Shown here in pieces: positions 44,745 to 55,148 of a stretch of DNA of 64,000 nucleotides. Source of the stretch: Parelaphostrongylus tenuis (taxonomy: Eukaryota > Nematoda > Chromadorea > Rhabditida > Metastrongylidae); NCBI GenBank assembly GCA_019055375.1, contig JAHQIW010007216.1, positions 48,436 to 112,435 of the forward strand. The letters are read 5' to 3'. Each line of letters starts with the position of its first letter. Position 1 is the first letter of the stretch. The notes below the pieces were generated by a model that worked only from the letters and a program-made list of their open reading frames with translations, made no database searches and had not been told where the DNA came from. The position numbers and the translations under genes are program-made.

Positions 44745-44777
44745 CGAGTAGCTTCATATTTCTATCTACTTAGTGTC

Positions 44778-45072
44778 GAGCGCATGTGGCGCAATGGCTA
44801 GAGCTGCTCTGCGACACACACAAGTGGTCGATCAGGCGATGGTAGATGGTTCGATCCCGAGTCCAATGCACACCAAGTCTTCCTTCTCTCCCGAGTCAGT
44901 GAAGTGGCGCCAGAGTTGTCTGAGAGGATTGCAGCTCTGATTTGATGCATCGGTAGATCATCACCAGCCGTTGTAAAGGCTTAATATGCATCCAATCACG
45001 TCTTTGGTGCTACGAATGGTATCGAATTCATAGCTCATTTCTCAGGGATTGATCAACGCCGAGATCTTTATC
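44778..45072 (+). repeat. tRNA-headed SINE with head insertion
   Basis: Head GAGCGCATGTGGCGCAATGG, a duplicated box-B region (GGTCGATCAGGCGATGG, then GGTTCGATCCC), body, then tail GGGATTGATCAACGCCGAGA. Confidence 0.85.
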
Positions 45073-45316
45073 AGCGATGTATGATCTAACTTCCTTGAAT
45101 TTTTCCAGGTTTGCGAGATTGAGTCGTCGTTTTTGAACTTATTCCTCCTCACTGCCGAGTGTCGGAGTGTTCTTCTTCTTTCTCGTAACAATGGGTAATT
45201 GCCTTCCTGTGTTGTTCCGAATGAGCAGAAATCTGACCGGCCGCGACAACCCGGGACGGTGGGTTCTTCTTTAGAGTCATTTTTATTTCTGAACCCTTTT
45301 TTTAGCGTGTTGTATC

Positions 45317-45502
45317 CATATGGATATATATATATATATATATGCATATAATGTCTGTATGTGCATATATACACAGATATATGTACGTATGCATATATGT
45401 ATACGTGTATGTATATGTACACATGTATGCATATGTACGCGCATACACGTGCATGTATATGTAAAGCTAAAAATATGCAAGCGTGTGTATACAAACGTGC
45501 AC

Positions 45503-45533
<31 letters not shown>

Positions 45534-45550
45534 AATACATATGTATACGT
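45317..45550. repeat. Alternating purine-pyrimidine TA/TG/CA repeat
   Basis: About 230 bp of TATATA, TGTATA, CATATA and GTACAC combinations, almost strictly alternating purine and pyrimidine. Open frames across it on both strands (Tyr/Ile/His-rich) are artefacts. Confidence 0.9.
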
Positions 45551-45599
45551 ATATACGTATGCTACTCGTAAAGTTGAGTGATACATAAGACTCAATCTG

Positions 45600-45870
45600 G
45601 GGCGGGAGTTAAATTATTGTCTAACCCATTGATGTAGAGCGATGTGCAAAACTTTCGCATCAGGAGGGACTAGAACCCGCACCTTTCTCTTTCCAGGAAT
45701 GCGTGCTCTATCCGTCTCACTACTGACGCCCAATTTACACATAGCTCTTTTCACGCTACAGCGCGTCTATTGTCTACCCTTTCTTGTTGTGCGTGCTAAC
45801 CACTATGCTACTGAGGCTCGTGTTTTGCTAACACTTTCACCACTCGGGGTTGAGAGTTTTGCATGAAAGT
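45600..45870 (-). repeat. Second tRNA-like repeat family, best copy
   Basis: The plus strand reads GAGCGATGTGCAAAACTTTC, then GGAGGGACTAGAACCCGCAC (reversed box B), then TATCCGTCTCACTACTGACG (reversed box A region). The same order occurs at 52.4 and 25.4 kb. Confidence 0.55.
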
Positions 45871-45982
45871 AAACATTTCTGGGTATTTAGCTAGAACCGT
45901 AGTACACTTTGACTGCTTCCCTGAAATCAGCAGTGCCTTACCTTTTGCTCGAGCAGGAGCGTTTCACTCTCAAAGCGCGCAT

Positions 45983-46546
45983 CATTTTTGCACTAGAGCA
46001 ATAAAACAACAAATTTGTTAACCAGAACTAGTTAAAATAGCATGACTTTGGAATCGTTCACTTGCGCATTTTCTTGCGAACATTTTGGTATACAACCTTG
46101 CCTATACTTGCTTCAAGGTGAAGCTGACGTGGGAACAAATCCTCTTGCTGCTCTTGCACTAATAGCGCGAAAGGGGAGATACTAGTGAGCAGGCGCGCAA
46201 ATTAATGAGCTTGGAGCGATATTACGGTTGCAGAAAGGACGATTAGGAACTGGTCTGCGAAGTACAAAACCGACCGGAGAGAACAGTCTGGAGGATCAGT
46301 CGCGCTCGGGCCATCCAAAAGAAGCTCCACTAATCTTGCGCGCCGCTTCACCAACATTTTTCCCTACGCGACATTCGTGCATGAGTAGGAAGAGATTTGT
46401 TCCCAAGACAGCTCCATCTTATAGCAAGTATAGGGAAGTTGTATAGCAAAATGCTCGCAAGAAAATGTGCAATTGAGCGATATTAAAATCATGTAATTTT
46501 AATTACTTTTGGTCAGTAAATTCGGTGTTTATTGCGCCAAAACTCT
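45983..46546 (+). mobile_element. mariner-derived MITE with long inverted ends
   Basis: CACTAGAGCAATAAA at the left and TTTATTGCGCCAAAAC at the right are inverted ends. Inside, TGCGCATTTTCTTGCGAACA, then GGTATACAACCTTGCC, recurs inverted as GGGAAGTTGTATAGC, then TGCTCGCAAGAAAATGTGCA, giving arms of about 150 bp. Related to the 59.6 kb element and to the mariner at 34.6 kb. Confidence 0.75.
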
Positions 46547-46764
46547 TGCAGCGAGCCAATATTATTGAAATAATGTGTTCTCCTGAAACTATGCGATGCA
46601 GTTTTCTTTCCTTTTCTAGAAATAAGGTCGGAAATATCTCCGCTGGATTTCCCTAGCTGATTATCTGTCAATTTCGTCATAAATTGATTGATTCAGTATT
46701 TCTTATTGTTGAGCAGATGCGGGATTGTCAATAGCAGTATCTATTGAATGCCACTGAGAACAGT

Positions 46765-47057
46765 GAGCGCGTGTGGCGCAGTAGTTAGAGGTTCTTTGTG
46801 GCGCTCACATGATGGGTCAATCGATGCTTTATGGTTCAAACCTCCGCCTTGTGCTCACTGAGCCTTCCATCCCTCCGGATTGGTGACCTAATACCGGATT
46901 TATGGAGAATAGCAGCACTGGATTGGTACATCGGCAGGCCTCCGCGAATCATTGCGAAGGCCAGATATGCATTTAACCACCTTGAATGGTGCTGCAAATG
47001 CAATCCAATGCATGGCGCATACCTCGAGAATTGACAGCTCTGAGAGCTTTATCTTTC
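46765..47057 (+). repeat. tRNA-headed SINE
   Basis: Head GAGCGCGTGTGGCGCAGTAG to tail TTGACAGCTCTGAGAGCTTT. Box B is eroded to GGTTCAAACC. Confidence 0.8.
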
Positions 47058-47424
47058 AAGCAATTTTAGCTTCTTTTGAGCCATTTAGTTATTTTTAAGT
47101 CTTCCAATTATTCTTTGTAGACAAGCCACACAGAGTCTCAAGTGGAATAGGAAATGGACTATCAATACCCTCACATCTGCTTATCAAAGAAAAGTATTGA
47201 AACCGATTAGATTTGCCAATTTTGTGGATCATAAACTCTCAAATTCAGGACGACGTCACTCGATTCCACTAACGACGCAACTAGTTTCAGTAATCCAGTA
47301 ATGCATCTACCTCATAGTGTAAGTTTACATCCTTATAGTGAAATTTTTTGCTTCTTGCAGGACTCCAAGACCTTATAGGCGGTTTATTCTACGCCTATAT
47401 GTTGACACAACTGTGATCTGAAAA

Positions 47425-47707
47425 GGCGTGTGTGGCGCATTGGTTGGAGGACCCTTCGATGCATACGTAGTGGATGGTTCGATGTTGCGCCCAGAGCTCA
47501 GAAAGCCTTCCCATCTCTCCGGGGGGTTGGCGAGTTGGTACGAGACTTGTTTTGTACCATAACAGCACTGATTTCATACATCGATAGGCCATTGCTCATC
47601 ATTGTAAAAGCTAGATCTGCATTTAGTCAGCTCTAACGTTCCTACGAATGGAGTCCAATGCATGACGCATCTTTTAGGGATATACAACGCTGGAAGCTAT
47701 ATCTTTA
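47425..47707 (+). repeat. tRNA-headed SINE
   Basis: Head GGCGTGTGTGGCGCATTGGT, box B GGTTCGATG (eroded), tail GCGCATC-like and CTATATCTTTATC. Confidence 0.75.
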
Positions 47708-47759
47708 TCTTTTTATATCCTACAACGATTCTCAACACAATGCATATCTCAAGAGTGAT

Positions 47760-47880
47760 GAGGTACGAGTAAAACTTCAAAATTCAGAAGGGCTTCGAAC
47801 CCTCGATTAGCCCTTTCGAGACTTGACGTGTTGTTGTTCACTGCACCACTGAGACCTTTGTTTGCTCTTCTCTCAGTCGT
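47760..47880 (-). repeat. tRNA-like relic
   Basis: GGGCTTCGAACCCTCGATTA, then TTCACTGCACCACTGAGACC, resembles reversed box B and box A. Confidence 0.35.
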
Positions 47881-48164
47881 GTTCTAACCCTTTTGGTGCT
47901 GTTAGCGATCAAATATCATCGGGATTGATCTAGAGAAATAACGATACTGAACTCAAGTAGGCTGAAGGTGTAGCCGAAATCACAATATTTTGACTGGTCT
48001 CGCTGATATCTCAGAATTCTCGTGCTTGTACGTCTCATGTTACTTCCATGAAGAAATTAGCTGTAAGTACACGTTAATATAATGCATATCGTTCTAGTAA
48101 CTATACGTAACACTGCGGATGTTGAAGATTTGTGAATACGCGGTAATCTGTCCGACTTGCGCGT

Positions 48165-48395
48165 ATCGTTTTGTTTATTTCACTGGACATAGAGTGTAAA
48201 ACGTTCGTCGTCGCTAACTTTTAGTGTGAGGACTGGAGAACCCACACAGGAATGGCAAAAGACGAGAAAGGGTAATTGCTCGACTGACGCGACCGCAAGA
48301 TCGAAACACGTGTATCGGGCTCTATAAGTCAGCCCTCATTGACAGACCACTGACATTCGTGGCTCAAAAAATGATTACCAAGCATATGTCGATCT
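48165..48395 (+). repeat. Ribozyme-bearing short repeat, family A, partial
   Basis: Shares GGACATAGAGTGTAAAACGT, then CGTCGTCGCTAAC, and the hammerhead region with the 51.6 kb copy, but is more diverged. Confidence 0.65.
48278..48320 (+). ncRNA. Hammerhead motif, family A, core mutated
   Basis: Stem I GCUCGA/UCGGGC pairs with one wobble. The core reads CUGACGC (A9 changed), stem II GACC/GAUC has a GCAA loop and one mismatch, and GAAA and stem III ACACGUGU are intact. Presumably inactive. Confidence 0.65.
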
Positions 48396-48399
48396 GTTG

Positions 48400-50035
48400 A
48401 TCGTCGAGTGAGTCGAACGAGCACCACTGTGACTTCTGTTTTTCCCTATCGCGTGCAAGAGTAATCCAGAAAGCTCTTTTCGCTTTAGGGAACTATGCAT
48501 CTCGTTTATCAGTTTTGTAGTATGAGCATTTCGTTCCACAATTAGGCTTGTGAAATGAAATACCTTATAGTCTATGGGGAATTCGTGGAAGTGAAGAACT
48601 TTTTACGCCGACTTTCACAAATTTCCAAATTCTATCTCCAAGCCAGTATGTGTCACTGATCATCAACGTAATAAATACGAAGTGAACGGCAAAAGCATTA
48701 CGTAGGAAATGATCGTTAGACCATGAGTTGACTGCGAATGCACGTCGTCTACTTCTTTGTTCGAAAAAGAAACTTCATGAGAGCCACTACGTTGCGTTGA
48801 GCATGGTTCTCCTCGTTACTAAGGATTGAGGTCGAAAGTTTTGTCGACCCCACAAGGCTTTTCGATCTTCAGTTGCTGGGGCGCCAGCAGCAAGGGAAAA
48901 TCTGTTAGAATAAGATATGGCCGTATGATCATCGTCTTGTTATCTGCCACCATCTTATAATGATGGTACGTTTGGACCAAGTAAGGAATAAAGGTAAAAG
49001 CTGGTGTTTTGTTTCAGAATCACTGTGCAAGAGCAGCATTCCTGGAAAAGGAACAAGTATGCACAGTCAGCGTTAACTGCAGTCTTGAATGCGTGATGAC
49101 TCAATCACTCGTTGCTTAATGTCACAAGTCATTGTCGTTTAAAAATGAGTCATTTTGTTACTTTTCTATACCTTATATCTGGGGAGGGGAGATTGTGGCC
49201 GAGTGGTTAGTTATGCTCGGTGCGGGTCGATCACCTTTTTCTCCACTCCCTCTCCCCTCAAATGCTCTACGGCAACCAGTCAACGAAAGTTCCAACCTAG
49301 CTATTTTTGATATCGCATGAAGATCTATACGATCGGTTTTTTAGGACTTTCATGAAGGAGGCGCAATCTTCAAGCTAGCGATGATTACGAAGAAGCGAGT
49401 CGAATGCTAGAAGTGCTGGGATCTGGGTAGTAAACCGTGGATGCGTTTCTTTCAGAAAGATACCTTGTGTTAAGGTCTGGTTAATTTTTGTGGAATCGCT
49501 AAAAGATGACACACATGGACAATCAATAGGGTTTGTTCGGTGATTTCAATGGGCAGGTCATGAAACGAGTGAGTATCTGGAATAGCCATCACTAAACCTC
49601 ATTCATTCCTGTCGCTCAGTACTACGGATCAGTGAAATTCGCTCCTTAGCGGGAACCAAAAGCATCATACTTTTAATACGAAGTCTATTGCGGCTGCTTT
49701 TGGCGATGTGGCCAAGATTGACCCATTATTCACCGTGCTTTTTTCAAATTCACTTTCTTTTGTTTCAAAGTATTGAACCTCTTTCATACTTAGCTTCGGC
49801 AACGCAGTTGGAATATGAATTCCAGTGAACATAACAGGTAGACCCATTCTCAGCAGTATCACACGAACTGTGTTGATAAACCGCTGGGATAGGGGAGCCA
49901 TCCATAAATGAAGTTGAGCGGCAATAAAGAAAGCGCTGCGCATGTTCATTGTTGGCAAAATATTAACGGAAATTTTATAGAAATTTATTGGGAATTTCAG
50001 GGAACTCCTCCTATTATCGATTGTAATAATATAAT
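48400..50035. other. No supported gene
   Basis: Short open frames only. A tRNA-Ser-like box A (GTGGCCGAGTGGTTAG, about 49195) has no matching T arm. Confidence 0.35.
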
Positions 50036-50040
50036 CATAA

Positions 50041-50330
50041 AAGCTCTAAAGCTCCAAAGCTGTCTGCGTCGATCAATTCTCGAGAGATGCGCTATGCATT
50101 CATCAAGCATCGCTTGAGGTGCTGAATGCATATCTGGCCTTTACAGTTGACTCGCGGTGGCGTACCGATACATCAAGTCAGTGGGGTTATCCATCAGACG
50201 AGTCCGGTTTGATACACTGACCCCGAAAGGATAAATGGCTTAGTGAGCCTTCGGCGCAGAATCGAACCATCGAGTAATCTACCACGTGTCTGTTGCAGAG
50301 CACCTCTAACTACGGCGCCACATAAGCTAT
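50041..50330 (-). repeat. tRNA-headed SINE, diverged
   Basis: Reversed tail AAGCTCTAAAGCTCC, then CGATCAATTCTCGAGAG, to reversed head GAGCACCTCTAACTACGGCG, then CCACATAAGC. Confidence 0.75.
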
Positions 50331-50356
50331 AGTGGTGATAATTCTATATTAGATGA

Positions 50357-50720
50357 AAAGATCATTGTTTCGTAATAGCGAAAATTTTTGAACAAATTGG
50401 CCACTTTAAGAGTGCTTATGTAAACCAACTGTATGTGGCAAATGTTGCTCGTCAGCGTGCTGCTGCTGATGAGAGCAAGATTCGTGAAGACGCTCAACGA
50501 CAGAGAATTAGGAGACTGCTAGAGCAGATTCCGGCCGATGAATTCAATGCAGATATGAGGAGTAGTGAGTAAGTCTCAGAACTCATCATGTAGCGATTCT
50601 TTGTATTCTCAAAATGCTACCCGTAAGAAAATTTGTGAGTTGGACTTGTATTCTTTTAGTGGTGCAGCTTACAGAGCGAAAAATAGCGGTGTTGTAGTTA
50701 TTGTAAGATCTTTTTCATAA
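50357..50720 (+). CDS. Exon(s) of an unrecognised charged protein
   Basis: An open frame from after a TGA at 50354 to 50568 reads IFEQIGHFKSAYVNQLYVAN, then VARQRAAADESKIREDAQRQ, then RIRRLLEQIPADEFNAD. This is a charged, helical, coiled-coil-like stretch, unlike the surrounding repeats. It ends at a perfect GTAAGT donor (50569). The next acceptor, TTCTTTTAG at 50659, restores phase into a short exon 50660-50720 (GAAYRAKNSGVVVIVRSFS, then TAA). Without splicing the frame stops at TAA 50570-50572. No start codon is evident, so upstream exons are expected; the weak ACTTTAAG at 50403-50410 could be an acceptor. A mariner at 50856 lies just downstream. I recognise no family. Confidence 0.45.
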
Positions 50721-50855
50721 GTCTTAGATATTTCTCCAAACAGTTTGGCAGATAAGGACTGGTCCTACAATACCATGAACCCTTTTGGGACCGTAGCTGA
50801 CACATGATTCGCAAGTGATGCACAATGTTTTGAAAAACTTTCAGATTTCTTTTAT

Positions 50856-51447
50856 TAGGTCTTCTCATAAGTTTTGGCACTCGAACTATACACGCACCGA
50901 AGACTATGCTCATTATCTTCTGTACCGAATTGGGCCGATCCACCTGGACTTGATGCCAGTCGGAGAGACACTCGACGTCGAACTCTACGGTGAACACCTG
51001 TATCGCTGTAGTCGGGCCTTGTCACGTCGACGTCGCCTTGATCTCATCTTACTTCAAGACAACGCAAGTTTGCATGCAGCCATATTGGCTGAGAGCAAGA
51101 TAACAAGATAACCGAACTGGACTGGGAGTTGCTGGAGGAGCATCCGCCATACACTCCTGACTTGTCTTCGTTCGACTATACCTCTTCCTGTCGCTGAAGT
51201 ACTTTTTGAGCAAGAAGATTTTCCGAGACATCAGTCATTTGCGTCGAGGACTGCAACTTTCTTCAAATCCGGAGATGATGAGTACCATGAGCGCTAGATC
51301 AGTTTGTTGCCTGAGAGATGGCAGAAAGTGTTCAGGTTGATGGAGCATACTTTAAATAGTGTTGTTGAATAATTTTGACTACTTCTCGTTAATAAATTTG
51401 GTGTTTATTGCTCTAGTGCCAGAACTTATAAGACCTCATAAGACCTA
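50856..51447 (+). mobile_element. mariner relic with terminal repeats
   Basis: The left end TAGGTCTTCTCATAAGTTTT and the right end (reversed) TAGGTCTTATGAGGTCTTAT close the element; the right end carries a partial duplication. The plus strand encodes GPIHLDLMPVGETLDVELY, then RLDLILLQDNASLHAAI, then LLPERWQKVFRLMEHTLN in shifted frames. It is a deletion derivative of about 590 bp, the same family as 31.2 kb. Confidence 0.85.
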
Positions 51448-51633
51448 TGTTTCTCTACTTGTCCTTCCATGTTTTTAGTGCATTTAAAACGCTCATATAT
51501 GACTTCCGAGTGCGAAATGTAATCTTCGTTTTTACAACGCACTGTCAGAGCCTCTTGAGAGATCAATTATATCGAAATCACCGCTTCTGAGGTTATCGAA
51601 TGACTGCTAAAAATCCAATGAAATAGCGAATAA

Positions 51634-51950
51634 TTGAAATTTGAGCGTGGTCTTAATAAAGCACTCGAAATAACGGTATAATATGATAAAAACACCAGCC
51701 GAAGAGCAATCGAGTGCGCAAACGCTATGTGTTAGGTAAAAATTTCGCTTGACATAGAGTAAACGTTCGTCTTCGATAACTCTCTGTAAGGGAGCAGAGC
51801 TCCCGAGAGAATTTACTATAAAAATATCGAAAGACGACGGGTTCTGCCCGACTGACGAGTCTGTAAGGACGAAACACGTGTATCGGGCTGTACAAGAGCC
51901 CTTACCAGACCACATGACAAGTTGGCTCAAATAATAATGAAAGGATCTAA
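51634..51950 (+). repeat. Ribozyme-bearing short repeat, family A, best copy
   Basis: About 320 bp, collinear with the minus-strand copy at 16.0-16.35 kb. It begins near TTGAGCGTGGTCTTAATAAA and ends after GGCTCAAATAATAATGAAAG. It contains GCAATCGAGTGCGC, TTGACATAGAGTAAACG, CGTCTTCGATAACTCTC and an intact hammerhead. No open frame and no terminal inverted repeat. Confidence 0.8.
51846..51888 (+). ncRNA. Hammerhead ribozyme, type I, family A (consensus-perfect)
   Basis: Stem I GCCCGA/UCGGGC, core CUGACGA, stem II GUCU/GGAC with a GUAA tetraloop (one G-U), GAAA, palindromic stem III ACACGUGU, cleavage after UA. It differs from the 16.1 kb copy only in stem II and its loop, and the one stem change keeps pairing. 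Confidence 0.85.
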
Positions 51951-52389
51951 TGAAATAGCTTTGTGCGGCGAAAATGTCTTTGAAGAACGGTGTGTTTTTT
52001 AAAACAAATTAAGCGGTCCCCAGAGAGTTAGCGTGAAGATCATAGAGAGTGAAAGGAATTACGAGGTAATTTGTTCTGTTCGCTTTGTGGTCGCTATGGA
52101 AAGCGGCAACGACTATAGTGATGTCTTTAGCTAATTTCTTGTGACTTTTATGGATAAACCGAGATGGTGAAGTGTCTATTTGCAGGTGCGCCATATGTAT
52201 GGTGGATTTCGAATGTGGGGAGAAAGTTCGATTCTTGCCATGTATGCACTCGTTCCATGAAGCTTGTGTGGACGATTGGCTGATGAGGTGATGAAATCAC
52301 CCAGTTAAAACTTGGGGTCATTCTATATGAAATTTGTGTTTTACTGCTCTTTTTTTACAGTGTTGTAGTGTTTTAATTGTACATCTAAG

Positions 52390-52690
52390 GCTGTTAAGTG
52401 GTAAGCAAAGGTATTCGACCCTGGGCGGGAGTCGAACCCGCGTTCCACTTACTCCAAGAGTGCGTGCATGCTACATAATCAATGCCGCAGCTTCCCTGCC
52501 ACCCTTTCTTGCAGTTAACTTTCCACACAAGCTCAGTAAAGTTGGTTGTTGACAGCTTTGATAGTTTATGTCGAAGAACGAGAGGTAGCGAAGCGGTGGC
52601 CACGGTGGTTTAGTAGGAGGCACGTACCTCCTCTTAGGTGAAAAGCGGGTCCAACTCCCACCTGGGGTCCAGTGATTCGTATATAACTCG
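52390..52690. repeat. Second tRNA-like repeat family, facing pair
   Basis: 52400-52500 is minus-oriented (GGCGGGAGTCGAACCCGCG, then AAGAGTGCGTGCATGC). 52578-52670 is plus-oriented (GCGGTGGCCACGGTGG, then AGCGGGTCCAACTCCCACC). Confidence 0.5.
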
Positions 52691-53099
52691 TAAGTTTGAA
52701 ATCTCCTTTTATTGTCCGAAACGCAGTGTTATGAATGTTTAGGTCTTTCACGTGCCCGTCATGCCTTGAGCCAGTAGATTCGACGATTCTCTCTTCGCTT
52801 ACCGCACATACCCAGCAGTCTCTTCGAGACCTTGCTTGTTCTCCTGCAACTCATGGAAGACCTTCCGTGAGCTGAGCTGCTTTCACTTATCTAATCGCTT
52901 CTCTATATTAGTAATACCGGTTTCAGTTTGTAATGGATGAAATTTCCACCATGTATTCATGATATTTAGCTTTGTTTCTCAGCTCATGTCCTCAAAAGTA
53001 TATCTAACTATCTTTGCATACTTTGTACTAGCAGGAAGTAAAAACCAAAGAATACAGAGCACGGTTTGAAGCGATACCTGCCTATAGCAATTATTCCCC

Positions 53100-54309
53100 T
53101 GATTAATTGCTATTTCCTTTATCATTTATGCTTGATTCTTTGCATAGAATTAGATGTTTGATATTCTATGTATGGATACTAAAAATAATCAAGCAATGAT
53201 TGAAAGCAACCGTGAGTGTCTTCGTAGACGAATGGCTGGTTTTTCGAGTTGCATCTTGCCGCCGAACTGTGTCTTGTCACTCAGTACAGGGGACACCTGC
53301 AGACGATTACCAAATATTCAAACCCACATAGCAATTCATTCGCTTCAGATGCCTCGTCAAACTCGCCAGCATCCGAGCTCATCGCCTTGCTCTCTTGCTT
53401 GAGCTTCAGCCAGTCAACGTACTCTGGTTTTTTTTTATTTATTTTTCAATCTTTATTCTCCTCCACGGGGGAATTTTGCAAATTTTCCACAAATGATATA
53501 TGAGTTCGGGGGATATTAACTGCAATAGGAGGGATTCACTTAGTGGATCGCATAGTTTCGTACGTACATCTTTCAATTTCTGTCGAAGCTATTTGAAAGT
53601 CTTTGGCGCTTTAAGTATGGTCTCCCTTATGCGACCTGATAGAAAACGTTTAATCATGCATAGTTGCAGTCGTTTTCATCAAGCTTGTTGAGCTCAACAA
53701 AACTACAGCTCTCAGAGTGCGATCGATGTTCTTCCCATCGATCATCCTCATTTTCAGATACTATTTCTTTGAAACAGAACAATCATTTCGCTGGTGGTTT
53801 ACCGCTTTCACCGAATACACAAATCCGGCCGTGGGTAACACATTGGAAGAACATCGCAAATCTTTATCAAAATATCCATATCCTTTCTGGAATGTGACTT
53901 TTGGATCATAGAAAAATTACGTTTGAATCTTCACTGGTGATTTTGTCGAGCAGCCTGGAAATCAACGCCTTGTTGCTCCGGATTCAAGGATCCACGTTTT
54001 CCTGTTAAAAGACAGACTACCGGATTCACTTCGCATACAATGGTTTTGTTACGGTTCAGTGGTTCTTGTTCCAGTCGTTGAGAATGTTCTGCCATACGGA
54101 CCATGCAGGTTTGCCTCAAACCTGGGTAATTTAATATTCATGTACAATATGATCACATCACGATAACAGATAACGATGTCAATGAGTGTAGCTAAAAATC
54201 GAATGAATAATAAGCAGTCATTATTTTGAATGTCACAGATAACAGTTGCACAAGCTCTAAGGAACAGGGTCTTAAGTGAGCGTGGAGAGTGTGATGAGGA
54301 GCCACCTTC

Positions 54310-54371
<62 letters not shown>

Positions 54372-54670
54372 GAGCAGGTTTACGAAATTATATGCGTTAA
54401 ATATGATGAGCATCAGTGAGTTCTGAGGCGCGAAAGCTACTCTGAGATGGGCTGGTGGTATGATGCGATGTGCGGGTGTAGGTGAGATAACGAAACGCAG
54501 TTCGTCGGCCAAGTGCAAGTGGAAAACCAGCCATCCAAAGACACTGACGGCTTCTGTTACTCATTGCCTAACTATGTTGATCATCTACAAGTAGAATATT
54601 GAACATAAAATGCTATGCAGAGAATTAAGCATAGATAGTAAATGAATTAGCATTTGTACAGGAGAATAGT
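53100..54670. mobile_element. ~1.57 kb element with ~190 bp inverted ends
   Basis: 53100-53290 and 54480-54670 are inverted copies, roughly four-fifths identical by eye (GCAATGATTGAAAGCAACCG, then GTGAGTGTCTTCGTAGACG, then GAATGGCTGGTTTTTCGAG against their reverse complements). The interior has broken frames and an AT microsatellite. No recognised transposase, so the superfamily is unassigned. Confidence 0.65.
54316..54368. repeat. AT dinucleotide microsatellite
   Basis: About 26 uninterrupted AT units inside the 53.1-54.7 kb element. Confidence 0.95.
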
Positions 54671-55148
54671 TGCTATACTGCCTGACTCTTGTAACTGATA
54701 GTGTATATATCATTATGAATGATTGTATGCTTAGAAACGAACGTGTAGCGCTTTTTTTTTAACCTTAAGTTCTTTTTGTATAAATTTGGCATTTCCAAAA
54801 TGTACGTAATTTCATGGAATTTCCGGGTTATGGTAAAATTTTGCAGCTTTTTCTGATATGTGGTTGTTTTTACTATTATTTTTTCGGTGTTCAAGCATTG
54901 TAGTCTCCTCTATATGCCGCATCTGTATATGCCTTTTTCTGTAATCATCTTCCGTCTGTGCATGAATTTTATGGAAGTATGTTGATGGTCGTTCACATCA
55001 GTGGAATTGTTTAACGCACTCCATTGGGACACTTGATGAGCCACGACGATATTATAGACTATTTTGTAAACATCGCAAAGGTCTTCGAATGGTATATGCG
55101 CCTCTGAGCACATGCATCCATCAACATGTCTTTTGGCAAGATTCAAAT

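Larger units (their letters stand above)
44595..44760. repeat. Small foldback with diverged family C hammerheads
   Basis: Inverted motifs at 44608-44643 and 44711-44744 flank a second inverted pair (ATTCGAGTCGATTG against CAATCGACTC). It lies between two SINEs. Confidence 0.6.

Noticed and set aside
45042..45571. Long Tyr/Ile/His-rich open frames on both strands
   Set aside because: They arise from the alternating TA/TG/CA repeat and a SINE tail.
49190..49240. tRNA-Ser-like gene
   Set aside because: Only a box-A-like GTGGCCGAGTGGTTAG; the T arm and acceptor stem are missing.
52270..52312. CUGAUGA followed by GAAA as another hammerhead
   Set aside because: GGUGAU lies between them with its complement after GAAA, so stem II cannot form and there is no stem I.
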